DNA of 64,000 nucleotides from Actinokineospora terrae (GTDB lineage Bacteria; Actinomycetota; Actinomycetes; Mycobacteriales; Pseudonocardiaceae): NCBI RefSeq assembly GCF_900111175.1, contig NZ_FOGI01000008.1, forward strand, positions 186,001 to 250,000. The letters run 5' to 3'. Under the pieces are notes generated by a model that was given only the letters and a program-made list of their open reading frames with translations, ran no database searches and was not told the DNA's origin. The position numbers were made by a program, and so were the translations under genes. Shown piece after piece: positions 16,952 through 24,519 of the stretch. Position 1 is the first letter of the stretch. Every line of letters starts with the position of its first letter.

Positions 16952-18192
16952 CCGGCGTACCGGACCGTGAGGCCCGCGACCAGCTCCTCGACCCGCGCCC
17001 GCGCGCCGGGTCCGGCCCGGTCGACGACCATGACGTGGCCGAGGTAGGCGTTGTTGCTGGTCGGGTCGCCCGCCGTGTGCCCGGCCGGTTTCACCGCCCA
17101 CTCCACGACGTCGGCGGCGGCGAGGGCGTCCACCCCGTTGATCTCCGCGACCACGCCCCGGCGGGTGGGCAGGAGGAACCCGACGGCGGCACTGCGCGCG
17201 CCGGTGGGGGTGGCGGCGATCTCCGGTGTCTCGCCCAGGGCCAACCGGACGTGCAGCATCGGCAGGTCGACGCCGGTCGTCCTGCGGACCAGTTCGGTGA
17301 TCCGGTTCCCCGCGGGTCTGGGGTTGACCTCGACGATCTTCGGGCCGGTCGCGGTCAGCTTGACCTCGGTGTGCCCGACCACGCGGTCGAGGCCCAGCGC
17401 CTCGATCGCGGCGACCGCGACCTCGGTGACCGCGGTGTACTCGGCCTCGCTGAGCGCGGCCGGGAACATGTGTCCACTTTCGACGAACCACGGAGCGCCC
17501 ACAACGGACTTGTCGGTCACCCCGACGACCGTCGTGCGACCGTCCACAGTGACCGTCTCGACGCTCACCTCGGGTCCGACGAGCAGCTCTTCCAGGAGTA
17601 CGGCCGGGTTTCGCACCTGCTGCCGCGCGTTGACCGGGAACCCCGCCAGCGCCCTGACCGCGTCCCCGAGCTCGGTCTCGTTGTGCACCACCCGCACGAA
17701 CATGCCCGCGCAGAGGTCGACCGGCTTCACCACCAAGGGAAAACCGATCCCCCGCGCCGCCGTGACCGCTTCGTCCCAGCCGTGCACGACCGCGAAATCA
17801 GGCCCGGGCACGCCTTTCAGCGCCACCCGCGCAAGGTCTTTGCGGCAAGCCCGCTCGACCGCTTCCGGCGACGGCCCGGCCCACCCCAGCCGCTGCGCGA
17901 GCACCGCCACGGCGGGCAGGTAGTAGTCGCACGAACTGACCACACCGTCGAACCGGAGCGCTCGGTGCAGCTTGCCCACGTGGGCGACCAGGGACTCGAC
18001 GTCGTTGGTCTCGGCGGCGAGCACGTTGTCCGCCGCCAGCAACGGATGCGGCCCGGGACCCGGGTTCGACCGCAGGTAGTGCTGCACGTCCCTGGTCACG
18101 AAGCTGAACCGATGCCCCGCCTCCCGCACCGCCCTGGGCAACAACGCGCTCATCGCCCCGACCCAGCTCTCCACCATCACCAGGTGCCCCAC
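16948..18192 (-). CDS. ATP-grasp amino-acid/carboxylate ligase
   Basis: A 414-residue ATP-grasp enzyme, first gene of the block. The fold is visible from the N-terminal preATP-grasp part (ESWVGAMSALLPRAVREAGH) through the ATP lysine region GFPLVVKPVDLCAG (about residues 152-165) to the Mg2+-binding end KIVEVNPRPAGNRI near 290-305. Such enzymes join a carboxylate to an amine through an acyl-phosphate, as in BacD, DdaF and L-amino-acid ligases. I choose GTG 18192 over GTG 18198 because GAGGAG at 18203-18198 overlaps the latter and is ideally spaced for the former. With the epimerase-like and PLP enzymes downstream it probably builds a modified dipeptide. Confidence 0.85.
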   Translation of the reverse strand: MGHLVMVESWVGAMSALLPRAVREAGHRFSFVTRDVQHYLRSNPGPGPHPLLAADNVLAAETNDVESLVAHVGKLHRALRFDGVVSSCDYYLPAVAVLAQRLGWAGPSPEAVERACRKDLARVALKGVPGPDFAVVHGWDEAVTAARGIGFPLVVKPVDLCAGMFVRVVHNETELGDAVRALAGFPVNARQQVRNPAVLLEELLVGPEVSVETVTVDGRTTVVGVTDKSVVGAPWFVESGHMFPAALSEAEYTAVTEVAVAAIEALGLDRVVGHTEVKLTATGPKIVEVNPRPAGNRITELVRRTTGVDLPMLHVRLALGETPEIAATPTGARSAAVGFLLPTRRGVVAEINGVDALAAADVVEWAVKPAGHTAGDPTSNNAYLGHVMVVDRAGPGARARVEELVAGLTVRYAG

Positions 18193-18230
18193 CAACACTC
18201 CTCACCCCAGGCCGACCCACACCGACCGCC

Positions 18231-18246
18231 AACGATAACCATTGTC
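18231..18246. promoter_or_regulatory. Fur/Zur-like operator upstream of the ATP-grasp cluster
   Basis: AACGATAACCATTGTC matches 13 of 16 positions of the Fur-family core AATGATAATCATTATC and lies in an AT-rich island 39 bp before the first gene of the cluster, where a repressor would block transcription. Fur, Zur and related metal sensors share such boxes, so the metal cannot be assigned from this site alone. Confidence 0.5.
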
Positions 18247-18390
18247 GACAAGTGCCGTATAGATCAGATCCACGCATATGTCGCTTGTGGACTGACGGGA
18301 AGGTGGACCGGTCGGACGCGGGCGCCGTGCTGGACGATGGTCGTCCCGCGGAACGTGCGCGGCGGGTGGGTTCGCCCACGCGGCTGCGGC

Positions 18391-18544
18391 GTCGAAGCGC
18401 TAAGGAGTCGAAGCGCTAAGGGATCGGTGCGCTAAGGGGTCGAAGCGCTAAGGGATCGGTGCGCTAAGGGGTCGAAGCGCTAAGGGATCGGTGCGCTAAG
18501 GGGTCGAAGCGCTAAGGGATCGGTGCGCTAAGGGGTCGAAGCGG
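18391..18544. repeat. 32-bp tandem repeat built from two 16-bp half-units
   Basis: Four perfect 32-bp units start at 18407, 18439, 18471 and 18503. Each joins the halves GTCGAAGCGCTAAGGG and ATCGGTGCGCTAAGGG. A single diverged half precedes them (18391-18406) and a 10-bp partial copy follows (18535-18544). Every half ends in GCGCTAAGG. There are no spacers, so this is not CRISPR. It lies about 200 bp upstream of the ATP-grasp gene. Confidence 0.95.
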
Positions 18545-18567
18545 CGGTCACAAGATCAAACCGCGCG

Positions 18568-18740
18568 GAGCAGCCCCCGATATACAGCTTACCGAGGGGC
18601 ACCGACAGAACGGGGCCACGAGCGGTGCGGGCTGTGGACAACTCGGTGGGCCGAGCTGAGCAGCCCCCAATACACAGCCTACCGGGAGAGGGCGACAGGA
18701 CTCGGGTACCGAAGCGACGGCCTGTGGACAACTGCGGTGG
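18568..18740. repeat. Imperfect ~82-bp duplication (copies 18568-18649 and 18658-18740)
   Basis: Both copies begin GAGCAGCCCCC, share ATA-ACAGC-TACCG next, and end in CTGTGGACAACT followed by GGTGG, with a 90-bp offset. Read on the minus strand each copy starts with TTGTCCACAG and ends with GGGGGCTGCTC. A 67-codon minus-strand frame (18528-18731) spans both and carries the repeated peptide IGGCSAR, but I do not call it a gene. Confidence 0.85.
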
Positions 18741-18781
18741 TCACGGCGTCGGGCGTTCGGAGAGGCGGGGGTGGGGCGCCG

Positions 18782-19582
18782 TCAGCGGCGGCGCTGGGCG
18801 CGGGCGCTGGCGTACAGGCAGACGGCGGCGGCGGTGGCCAGGTTGAGGCTTTCGGCGCGGCCGTGGAGGGGGACCTTGATGGTGTCGTCCACAAGGGACA
18901 GCACGTCCGGGTCGAGGCCGTGCGCCTCGCTGCCGAAGATCCAGGCCGTGGGGACCGACAGGCCGCCCGCGTCGGCGACGTCGTCCAGGTCAAGGGAGGC
19001 GTGCCCGTCGGCGGCCACCAGGCGCAGGCCCGCGGATCGGCAGGCGCCCAGCACCTCGGGGACGTTGCGCGAGCGCCCGACGGGGAGGTGGAACACGCTG
19101 CCGGTCGACGCGCGGACGCACTTGCCGTTGTGCGGGTCCACCGTGTCCCCGGCGAACAGCACGGCCCCGGCACCGGCCGCGTCGGCCACGCGGGTCACGG
19201 TTCCGGCGTTGCCCGGGTCCGACACCCCGACCAGTACCGCCACCAACGGCGGCGACGCGGCGAGCGCCGACTCCACCGGTTGGTCCACAAGGGAGCAGAC
19301 GGCCACCAAGCCCTGGGGCGTCACGGTTTCCGACAGCCCGGCCGCGGCCTTCTCGGTGATCTCCGAGACCGGCACCCGGGACTCGGCGGCCAGGGTCAGC
19401 AGGTCCTCGTTGCGGGAGGCGGCGAACTCGGTCACGAACAGCTCGTGGACCTCACCGAACGCCAGGGCCTCGCGGACGGCCTGGGCACCCTCGGCGAGGA
19501 AGCGGCCCGCCTTGTCGCGGGCCTGGCGGCGGGTCAGGGCCCGAGCGGCAACGACCCGGGGGGTGCGTTCGGTGAACGGCAC
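18782..19582 (-). CDS. TrmH/SpoU-family rRNA or tRNA 2-O-methyltransferase
   Basis: A 266-residue SPOUT methyltransferase. All three trefoil-knot motifs are present: GVSDPGNAGTVTRVADAAGA (motif 1, with the catalytic Asn/Arg area), WIFGSEAHGLD (motif 2) and VPLHGRAESLNLATAAAVCLYA (motif 3), after an N-terminal substrate-binding domain. The family 2-O-methylates ribose in 23S rRNA or tRNA. The location directly after rplT is a conserved actinobacterial arrangement. The frame is open far upstream into rplT; the GTG at 19582 gives a normal length. Exact RNA target not determined. Confidence 0.88.
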   Translation of the reverse strand: MPFTERTPRVVAARALTRRQARDKAGRFLAEGAQAVREALAFGEVHELFVTEFAASRNEDLLTLAAESRVPVSEITEKAAAGLSETVTPQGLVAVCSLVDQPVESALAASPPLVAVLVGVSDPGNAGTVTRVADAAGAGAVLFAGDTVDPHNGKCVRASTGSVFHLPVGRSRNVPEVLGACRSAGLRLVAADGHASLDLDDVADAGGLSVPTAWIFGSEAHGLDPDVLSLVDDTIKVPLHGRAESLNLATAAAVCLYASARAQRRR

Positions 19583-19608
19583 TGCCCCGGGTCGTTGGAC
19601 GCGCGTGC

Positions 19609-19986
19609 TCAGGAAGCGGCCTTGCCCTGGGTGCCCGCGTTGACGCGCGCGATCTCGACCAGGGCGGTGAACGCGGTGGGGTCGCTCACGGCGAGCTCGG
19701 CGAGGATCTTGCGGTCGACGTCGACACCGGCGACGCGCAGGCCCTCGATGAACCGGTTGTAGCTCATGCCGTTCTGCCTGGCGGCGGCGTTGATCCGCTG
19801 GATCCACAGCTTGCGGAAGTCGCCCTTGCGGGCGCGACGGTCCCGGTAGGCGTAGTTGAGCGAGTGGAGCACCTGCTCCTTGGCCTTGCGGTACAGCCGC
19901 GAGCGCTGGCCGCGGTAGCCGCTGGCGAGCTCGAGGGTGGTCCGGCGCTTCTTTTGGGCGTTGACCGCCCGCTTGACGCGTGCCAC
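19609..19986 (-). CDS. rplT: 50S ribosomal protein L20
   Basis: A 125-residue ribosomal protein L20, required early in 50S assembly. The GTG start gives the canonical MARVKRAVNAQKKRRTTLE, and the conserved WIQRINAAARQNGMSYNRFIEGL follows at about residues 61-83. It is third in infC-rpmI-rplT, with the TrmH-like gene next. Confidence 0.98.
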   Translation of the reverse strand: MARVKRAVNAQKKRRTTLELASGYRGQRSRLYRKAKEQVLHSLNYAYRDRRARKGDFRKLWIQRINAAARQNGMSYNRFIEGLRVAGVDVDRKILAELAVSDPTAFTALVEIARVNAGTQGKAAS

Positions 19987-20051
19987 GGGGTCCGTCCTGT
20001 CGATCTAGTGGGCGCCGCGAGGCGCCCGGTGGTCAAGGGGGTGGGGTCGAC

Positions 20052-20246
20052 CTAGCGGGCCAGAAGGCGGTTCAGGCGGCGCACGTCGGGCTTGGCGACC
20101 TCTTCGGTGCCGGAAAGCCTGCGGGTGAGCGCGCTGGACTTCTTCTCCAGCTTGTGGCGCAGGCCCGCTTGCTGGCGGCGAAGTTTGCCCTTGCCGGTGA
20201 TCCGCACGCGCTTGGCGGTACCGGAGTGGGTCTTCATCTTCGGCAT
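20052..20246 (-). CDS. rpmI: 50S ribosomal protein L35
   Basis: A 64-residue basic protein with the canonical L35 start MPKMKTHSGTAKRVRITGKG and C-terminal RRLNRLLAR. It lies between infC and rplT, the usual order. Confidence 0.98.
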   Translation of the reverse strand: MPKMKTHSGTAKRVRITGKGKLRRQQAGLRHKLEKKSSALTRRLSGTEEVAKPDVRRLNRLLAR

Positions 20247-20336
20247 GTTCGATCCTCGTCGTCGTGCCGCCCGCGGGCGGTGAGGCCCGCGGGCGGCCTT
20301 CGGGGGTTGTGCGCCGACCGGTCGTCCCGGTCGGGG

Positions 20337-20957
20337 TCAGTCCTGGGCGACGTTGTCGGCGGGTGCCTCGATCGGCAGCTCGACGGCCGCCTCGGTACCC
20401 GCTTCGTCGTCGGAGTTCGCCGAGGTCGACTTCGGCTTCGGCTTCAGGTTCTTGTGCGGCGCGAGCACCATGATCATGTTGCGGCCGTCCTGCTTGGCCG
20501 ACGACTCGACGAAGCCCAGGTCCTGCACGTCCTCGGCGAGCCGCTTGAGCAGTCGGAAGCCCAGCTCGGGGCGGGACTGCTCGCGGCCGCGGAACATGAT
20601 GGTGACCTTGACCTTGTTCCCGTGCTCGAGGAAGCGCACGACATTGCGCTTCTTGGTCTCGTAGTCGTGGGAGTCGATCTTCGGCCGGAGCTTCTGCTCC
20701 TTGATGACGGTGAGCACCTGGTTGCGCCGGGACTCGCGGGCCTTCTGCGCGCTCTCGTACTTGAACTTTCCGAAGTCCATGAGCTTGCAGACCGGCGGGC
20801 GCGCCGTGGGGGCGACCTCGACGAGATCAAGATCCGCTTCCTGCGCCAGGCGGAGCGCGTCCTCGATGCGGACGATCCCGACCTGTTCGCCGTTGGGTCC
20901 GACGAGTCGGACCTCCGGCACGCGGATGCGGTCGTTGATGCGTGTCTCCGTGCTGAT
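20337..20957 (-). CDS. infC: Translation initiation factor IF-3 with apparent AUC start codon
   Basis: A 206-residue IF-3, which prevents premature subunit joining and proofreads start codons. The N-domain begins STETRINDRIRVPEVRLVGP and the C-domain includes KVKVTIMFRGREQSRPELG. An acidic C-terminal tail (SANSDDEAGTEAAVELPIE) extends the protein, common in actinobacteria. No ATG, GTG or TTG fits. The codon before STETR is ATC at 20957-20955, and AGGAGG lies 4 bases upstream (20967-20962), so I place the start there. Non-canonical infC starts are the basis of IF-3 autoregulation in E. coli (AUU). Confidence 0.93.
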   Translation of the reverse strand: MSTETRINDRIRVPEVRLVGPNGEQVGIVRIEDALRLAQEADLDLVEVAPTARPPVCKLMDFGKFKYESAQKARESRRNQVLTVIKEQKLRPKIDSHDYETKKRNVVRFLEHGNKVKVTIMFRGREQSRPELGFRLLKRLAEDVQDLGFVESSAKQDGRNMIMVLAPHKNLKPKPKSTSANSDDEAGTEAAVELPIEAPADNVAQD

Positions 20958-21322
20958 GGGGCCTCCTTGGTCCGGTAATGCTGTCCGGCGGGGCCACCCG
21001 AGAAGACGGGACCACCCTGCCGGTTGCGTTCCCCGCCCGCCCGGGTGGGCGGACGTGGCACGTCCAACTCGCGACGTGCACGGCACGTGAGGTCCCCAAA
21101 AACAGCTCGGACCCCGTGGTGCCAGGTGGCACGCCGGGGCCCGCTTCCAACCGATTGCCCGACGACACGCGTCAGGACACACCACAAGACCACCAGGTCA
21201 GAACCCGGCGGTCCGCGGCAACCGGACCCAGCTACCTCGCGGTGGCCTGGGTGGGAGCGGGGGCTCCACTTTGCCGCCCCCGCGCTGACGGGGGCTGGTC
21301 GCACGTGCAAGGGTAGCAGACC
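20958..21322. other. infC leader and divergent DUF1844 promoter region
   Basis: A 365-bp spacer without a gene. On the minus strand it can fold into several hairpins: CCCCCG/CGGGGG near 21275-21295, GTGCCA/TGGCAC at 21119-21132, and GGTCC/GGACC flanking a TTTTT run near 21090-21115. Such a long structured leader before infC-rpmI-rplT suggests leader-based control like the L20/L35 leaders known elsewhere, but I cannot match a named Rfam family. Confidence 0.4.
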
Positions 21323-21697
21323 GTGAACGACGCTTCCGCCGCACCCGGCCCCGCCACCTCGGACGACACCCTCGACAACGCGCGCGAGCTCGCCGACATT
21401 CCGAGCGTGGAGGTGATCAGCCGGGCCGCGGTCATGCTGATGTCCGCCGCCGCCGAGCGGCTCGGCCTGGCCGACGAGGACCCCGCCACCAGCCCCCGCC
21501 GCGACCTGGACGAGGCGCGCAGGCTGATCACCGCCCTGGCCGGGCTGGTGACCGCCTCGGTGGAGTACCTCGGCCCGCACGCCGCGCCGATCCGCGACGG
21601 GCTGCAGTCGCTGCAGAAGGCCTTCCGCGAGTACTCCGCGTTCCCGGACGAGCCGGGCCAGGGCCCCGGAGAGAAGTTCACCGGACCGGTCTACTGA
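21323..21697 (+). CDS. DUF1844 protein
   Basis: A 124-residue acidic soluble protein of unknown function, divergent from infC, an arrangement widely seen in actinobacteria. The DUF1844 core is SVEVISRAAVMLMSAAAERLGL followed by a second helix pair ARRLITALAGLVTASVEYLG; the predicted structure is helical. GTG start with AAGGG upstream. Confidence 0.9.
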   Translation: MNDASAAPGPATSDDTLDNARELADIPSVEVISRAAVMLMSAAAERLGLADEDPATSPRRDLDEARRLITALAGLVTASVEYLGPHAAPIRDGLQSLQKAFREYSAFPDEPGQGPGEKFTGPVY

Positions 21698-21778
21698 TCG
21701 CGAACTCTACGACCACAAGCGTGACCGCGGCCACACCCGGGAGGAAGGTGGACCCCCTGGACCCCCAGGGAGGCAGCA

Positions 21779-23206
21779 GTGCCCGGTTCCGCCCCGATCC
21801 CACCCCCGCGCCAGACCGCCGACCCCGCTGAGCCGCCGACGCGGCGCGACCGCACACACCTGCTGTACCTGGCGGTGATCGCGGCCGTCGCGCTCGGCGT
21901 GCTGGTCGGCCTGGTGTTCCCGGCCACCGCGAAGGCCCTGGCACCGCTGGGCGCGGCGTTCGTGGCGCTGGTCAAGATGATGATCAGCCCGATCATCTTC
22001 TGCACGATCGTGCTCGGCGTCGGCTCGGTGGCCAAGGCGAGCCGGGTCGGTCGGGTCGGCGGCCTGGCACTCGGCTACTTCCTGGTGATGTCGACGGTGG
22101 CGCTGGGCATCGGGTTGCTGGTCGGCAACGTGCTGCACCCCGGCGACGGGCTGCGGCTGACCGAGGCGCTGCGCGAGAGCGGCGCGGCGCAGGTCAAGGG
22201 CGGCGAGTCGACGACGGAGTTCCTGCTCGGGCTGATCCCGACCTCGCTGCTGTCGTCGCTGACCGAGGGGCAGGTGCTGCAGACGCTGCTGGTGGCGCTG
22301 CTGGTCGGGTTCGCGCTGCAGCTGATGGGGCCGTCCGGCGAGCCGGTGCTGCGCGGGGTCGGGCACGTGCAGCGGTTGGTGTTCCGGATCCTGGCCATGA
22401 TCATGTGGGCGGCGCCGATCGGCGCGTTCGGCGCGATCGCCGCGGTCGTTGGGGCTACCGGTGCCGGAGCGCTCAAGAGCCTCGCGGTGATCATGCTGGG
22501 GTTCTATGCCACGTGCGTGCTGTTCGTGTTGGTAGTGCTGGGTTTGCTGCTGTGGGCGGTGACGCGGCTCAACGTCTTCTCCTTGCTGCGCTACCTAGGC
22601 CGCGAGTTCCTGCTGATCCTGTCGACGTCGTCGTCGGAGGTAGCGCTACCTCGGCTGATCGCGAAGATGGAGCACTTGGGCGTCAGCAAGCCGGTTGTGG
22701 GGATCGCGGTGCCGACCGGCTACTCGTTCAACCTCGACGGGACCGCGATCTACCTGACCATGGCGACGTTGTTCGTGGCCAACGCGACCGGGTCGCCGCT
22801 CTCGCTCGGCGAACAGTTCTCGTTGCTGGCCTTCATGATCATCGCCGCGAAGGGCGCCGCCGGGGTGAGCGGGGCCGGGCTGGCGACGCTGGCAGGCGGG
22901 TTGCAGTCGCACCGGCCGGACCTGGTGGACGGGGTCGGGCTGATCGTGGGCATCGACCGGTTCATGTCGGAGGCGCGGGCGCTGACCAACTTCGCGGGCA
23001 ACGCGGTGGCGACCGTCGTGATCGGGGCGTGGACCCGGGAACTCGACCACGACCGGGCCGTCGCGGTGCTCTCCGGCCGCCAACCGTTTGACGAGGCGAC
23101 CCAACCGGACGCACCGGGCGGTGACGCTACGCGGGAGTCACCACCGAGCGCCGCGCCCGACTCGTCCGCACGGGCGAACGCACGGGAAAGCGCGCGTGAG
23201 GCGTAG
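21779..23206 (+). CDS. Dicarboxylate/amino acid:cation symporter (DctA/GltP family)
   Basis: A 475-residue SLC1-type secondary transporter that takes up C4-dicarboxylates or Glu/Asp with H+ or Na+. The two hairpin-loop motifs are clear: the Ser-rich LSTSSSEVALPRL near residue 280 and GYSFNLDGTAIYLTMATLF near residue 315, with substrate-contact residues in the last helices (ALTNFAGNAVATVVIG). About eight membrane helices are followed by a 50-residue hydrophilic tail. GTG start with GGGAGG upstream. Exact substrate unresolved. Confidence 0.92.
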   Translation: MPGSAPIPPPRQTADPAEPPTRRDRTHLLYLAVIAAVALGVLVGLVFPATAKALAPLGAAFVALVKMMISPIIFCTIVLGVGSVAKASRVGRVGGLALGYFLVMSTVALGIGLLVGNVLHPGDGLRLTEALRESGAAQVKGGESTTEFLLGLIPTSLLSSLTEGQVLQTLLVALLVGFALQLMGPSGEPVLRGVGHVQRLVFRILAMIMWAAPIGAFGAIAAVVGATGAGALKSLAVIMLGFYATCVLFVLVVLGLLLWAVTRLNVFSLLRYLGREFLLILSTSSSEVALPRLIAKMEHLGVSKPVVGIAVPTGYSFNLDGTAIYLTMATLFVANATGSPLSLGEQFSLLAFMIIAAKGAAGVSGAGLATLAGGLQSHRPDLVDGVGLIVGIDRFMSEARALTNFAGNAVATVVIGAWTRELDHDRAVAVLSGRQPFDEATQPDAPGGDATRESPPSAAPDSSARANARESAREA

Positions 23207-23240
23207 CCTGGCCGCGCTGTCGTTCGTTGTACCGCGTGAG

Positions 23241-23272
23241 CCGCCCGCGACCGATGCCCCCGGTGCGGGCGG
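23241..23272 (+). terminator. Probable terminator after the symporter gene
   Basis: Inverted repeat CCGCCCGC / GCGGGCGG with a 16-base loop, 34 bp after the symporter stop. No U-rich tail, so moderate support only. Confidence 0.45.
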
Positions 23273-23322
23273 TTCGGCGTAGCGGTCCCCCGACGTTGTT
23301 CGTGCGCTGTACGGTGACGATC

Positions 23323-24519
23323 ATGACCTCTCGGTGGGCCTTCGTCGCCACCCTCGCCACCACCGGCGCGCTGCTGCTGCGCCACCCCGCGCCACCGGGG
23401 GCCGTGGGCGGCTGGGGCTGGCTGGTCCTGGTCGCCGCGATCGCCGCGCTGGTCGCGCTGTGGCGGTTCCCCGGCCGGGCGTGGCCCTGGGTGCTGGTGG
23501 TCGGCGGCGCGCTGAGCACCGCCGACGCCGTGCTGTGGGTGGACAACTGGCCGTTGCCCGCGGGGGTCGACGTGGCCGTCCGGCTGCGGGTGGTGTCGGT
23601 GGTGACGTCCTCGGCCGCGGTGCTGCTCGTCTTGGGCGCTCTGGGCGGCGCGGGTCGACTGCTCGCGGTGGGGCATCGGGCTCACGGGTCCGCGTTGGCC
23701 GGGATCGCGGTGGGCGCGTACGCGGTGAGTGGGCCGTTGGCCCGATCGCGGTTCGAGCCCTCCATCTGGGACCTGGTGCCGTTCGTGGCGGCGGGGCTCG
23801 CTGTCGCGGGGGCGGCGGCCGCAGTGCTGATCAGCCGTCGCGACGCTCGGGCACCCGCTGGGCCGCCTTGGGTTCTCGCGGCCGGGGTGCTGGCGGTGGC
23901 GGTGAGCGCGCTGCCTGCGTTGGACGAGCGGCTGCGGCTCGTGTCTGTGGTGGGGCTGATCGTCGTCGGGGCGCTGACCGCGGTGCGCGCGACTTTGGAG
24001 ACGACCGCGCTGGTCGTGGTCGCGGTGGTGGGGATCGCGTTGGTGCGCGCCGGGATTCGCCTCGATGGGCACCCGTTCGGTGCGCGGCCGAGTCTGCTCG
24101 CTTGGGTGGCGCTGGTGGGGGGCGTGTTGGTTTTCGCTGCTCTTGGGCTGAGTGCGGCGCGCGCGTTGCTGTTCACCGTTGCGGCGACTGCGGCGGCGTT
24201 GGTGCTACCCGTGTTCGTTGGCGACGGGGCTGGGTATGCGTTGGCGCTGCTCGCTGTTGGCGTGGGGCTGGTTGTGCTGTCTGGCGCTGTTGCGGCCGAG
24301 CGGTGCGGTGACGCGCCGTTGGTGGTGGTCGTAGTGCTGGGGTTGGTGGGAGCGCAGGCCGGGCCTTTGGGGGATCTAGTGCTGGGCAACGATCTGTTGG
24401 ACAACAACCACCCGACGTGGTGGGTGACTCTGGCGCTGGTCACGTCCGCGGCACTCGTGGCTACCGGTGCGGCGTTGGAACGCTATGCGCCGAAGTCACC
24501 CACCCTGGCGTCGGTCTAG
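23323..24519 (+). CDS. Polytopic membrane protein of unknown function
   Basis: A 398-residue protein made almost entirely of hydrophobic segments (about 12) joined by short Arg/Asp loops. I recognise no catalytic or transport motif. The ATG at 23323 (MTSRWAFVATLATTGALLL) places a membrane segment at the N-terminus; a GTG nine bases upstream is an alternative. Its end overlaps the convergent phytase gene by 4 bp, so the two share the stop region. It could be a transporter or a structural membrane protein. Confidence 0.75.
   Translation: MTSRWAFVATLATTGALLLRHPAPPGAVGGWGWLVLVAAIAALVALWRFPGRAWPWVLVVGGALSTADAVLWVDNWPLPAGVDVAVRLRVVSVVTSSAAVLLVLGALGGAGRLLAVGHRAHGSALAGIAVGAYAVSGPLARSRFEPSIWDLVPFVAAGLAVAGAAAAVLISRRDARAPAGPPWVLAAGVLAVAVSALPALDERLRLVSVVGLIVVGALTAVRATLETTALVVVAVVGIALVRAGIRLDGHPFGARPSLLAWVALVGGVLVFAALGLSAARALLFTVAATAAALVLPVFVGDGAGYALALLAVGVGLVVLSGAVAAERCGDAPLVVVVVLGLVGAQAGPLGDLVLGNDLLDNNHPTWWVTLALVTSAALVATGAALERYAPKSPTLASV

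Noticed and set aside
18391..18544. CRISPR array
   Set aside because: The repeats are contiguous with no variable spacers and no cas genes are present.
18528..18731. 67-codon minus-strand ORF with repeated IGGCSAR peptide
   Set aside because: The repetition follows from the DNA duplication; no ribosome-binding site and no homology.
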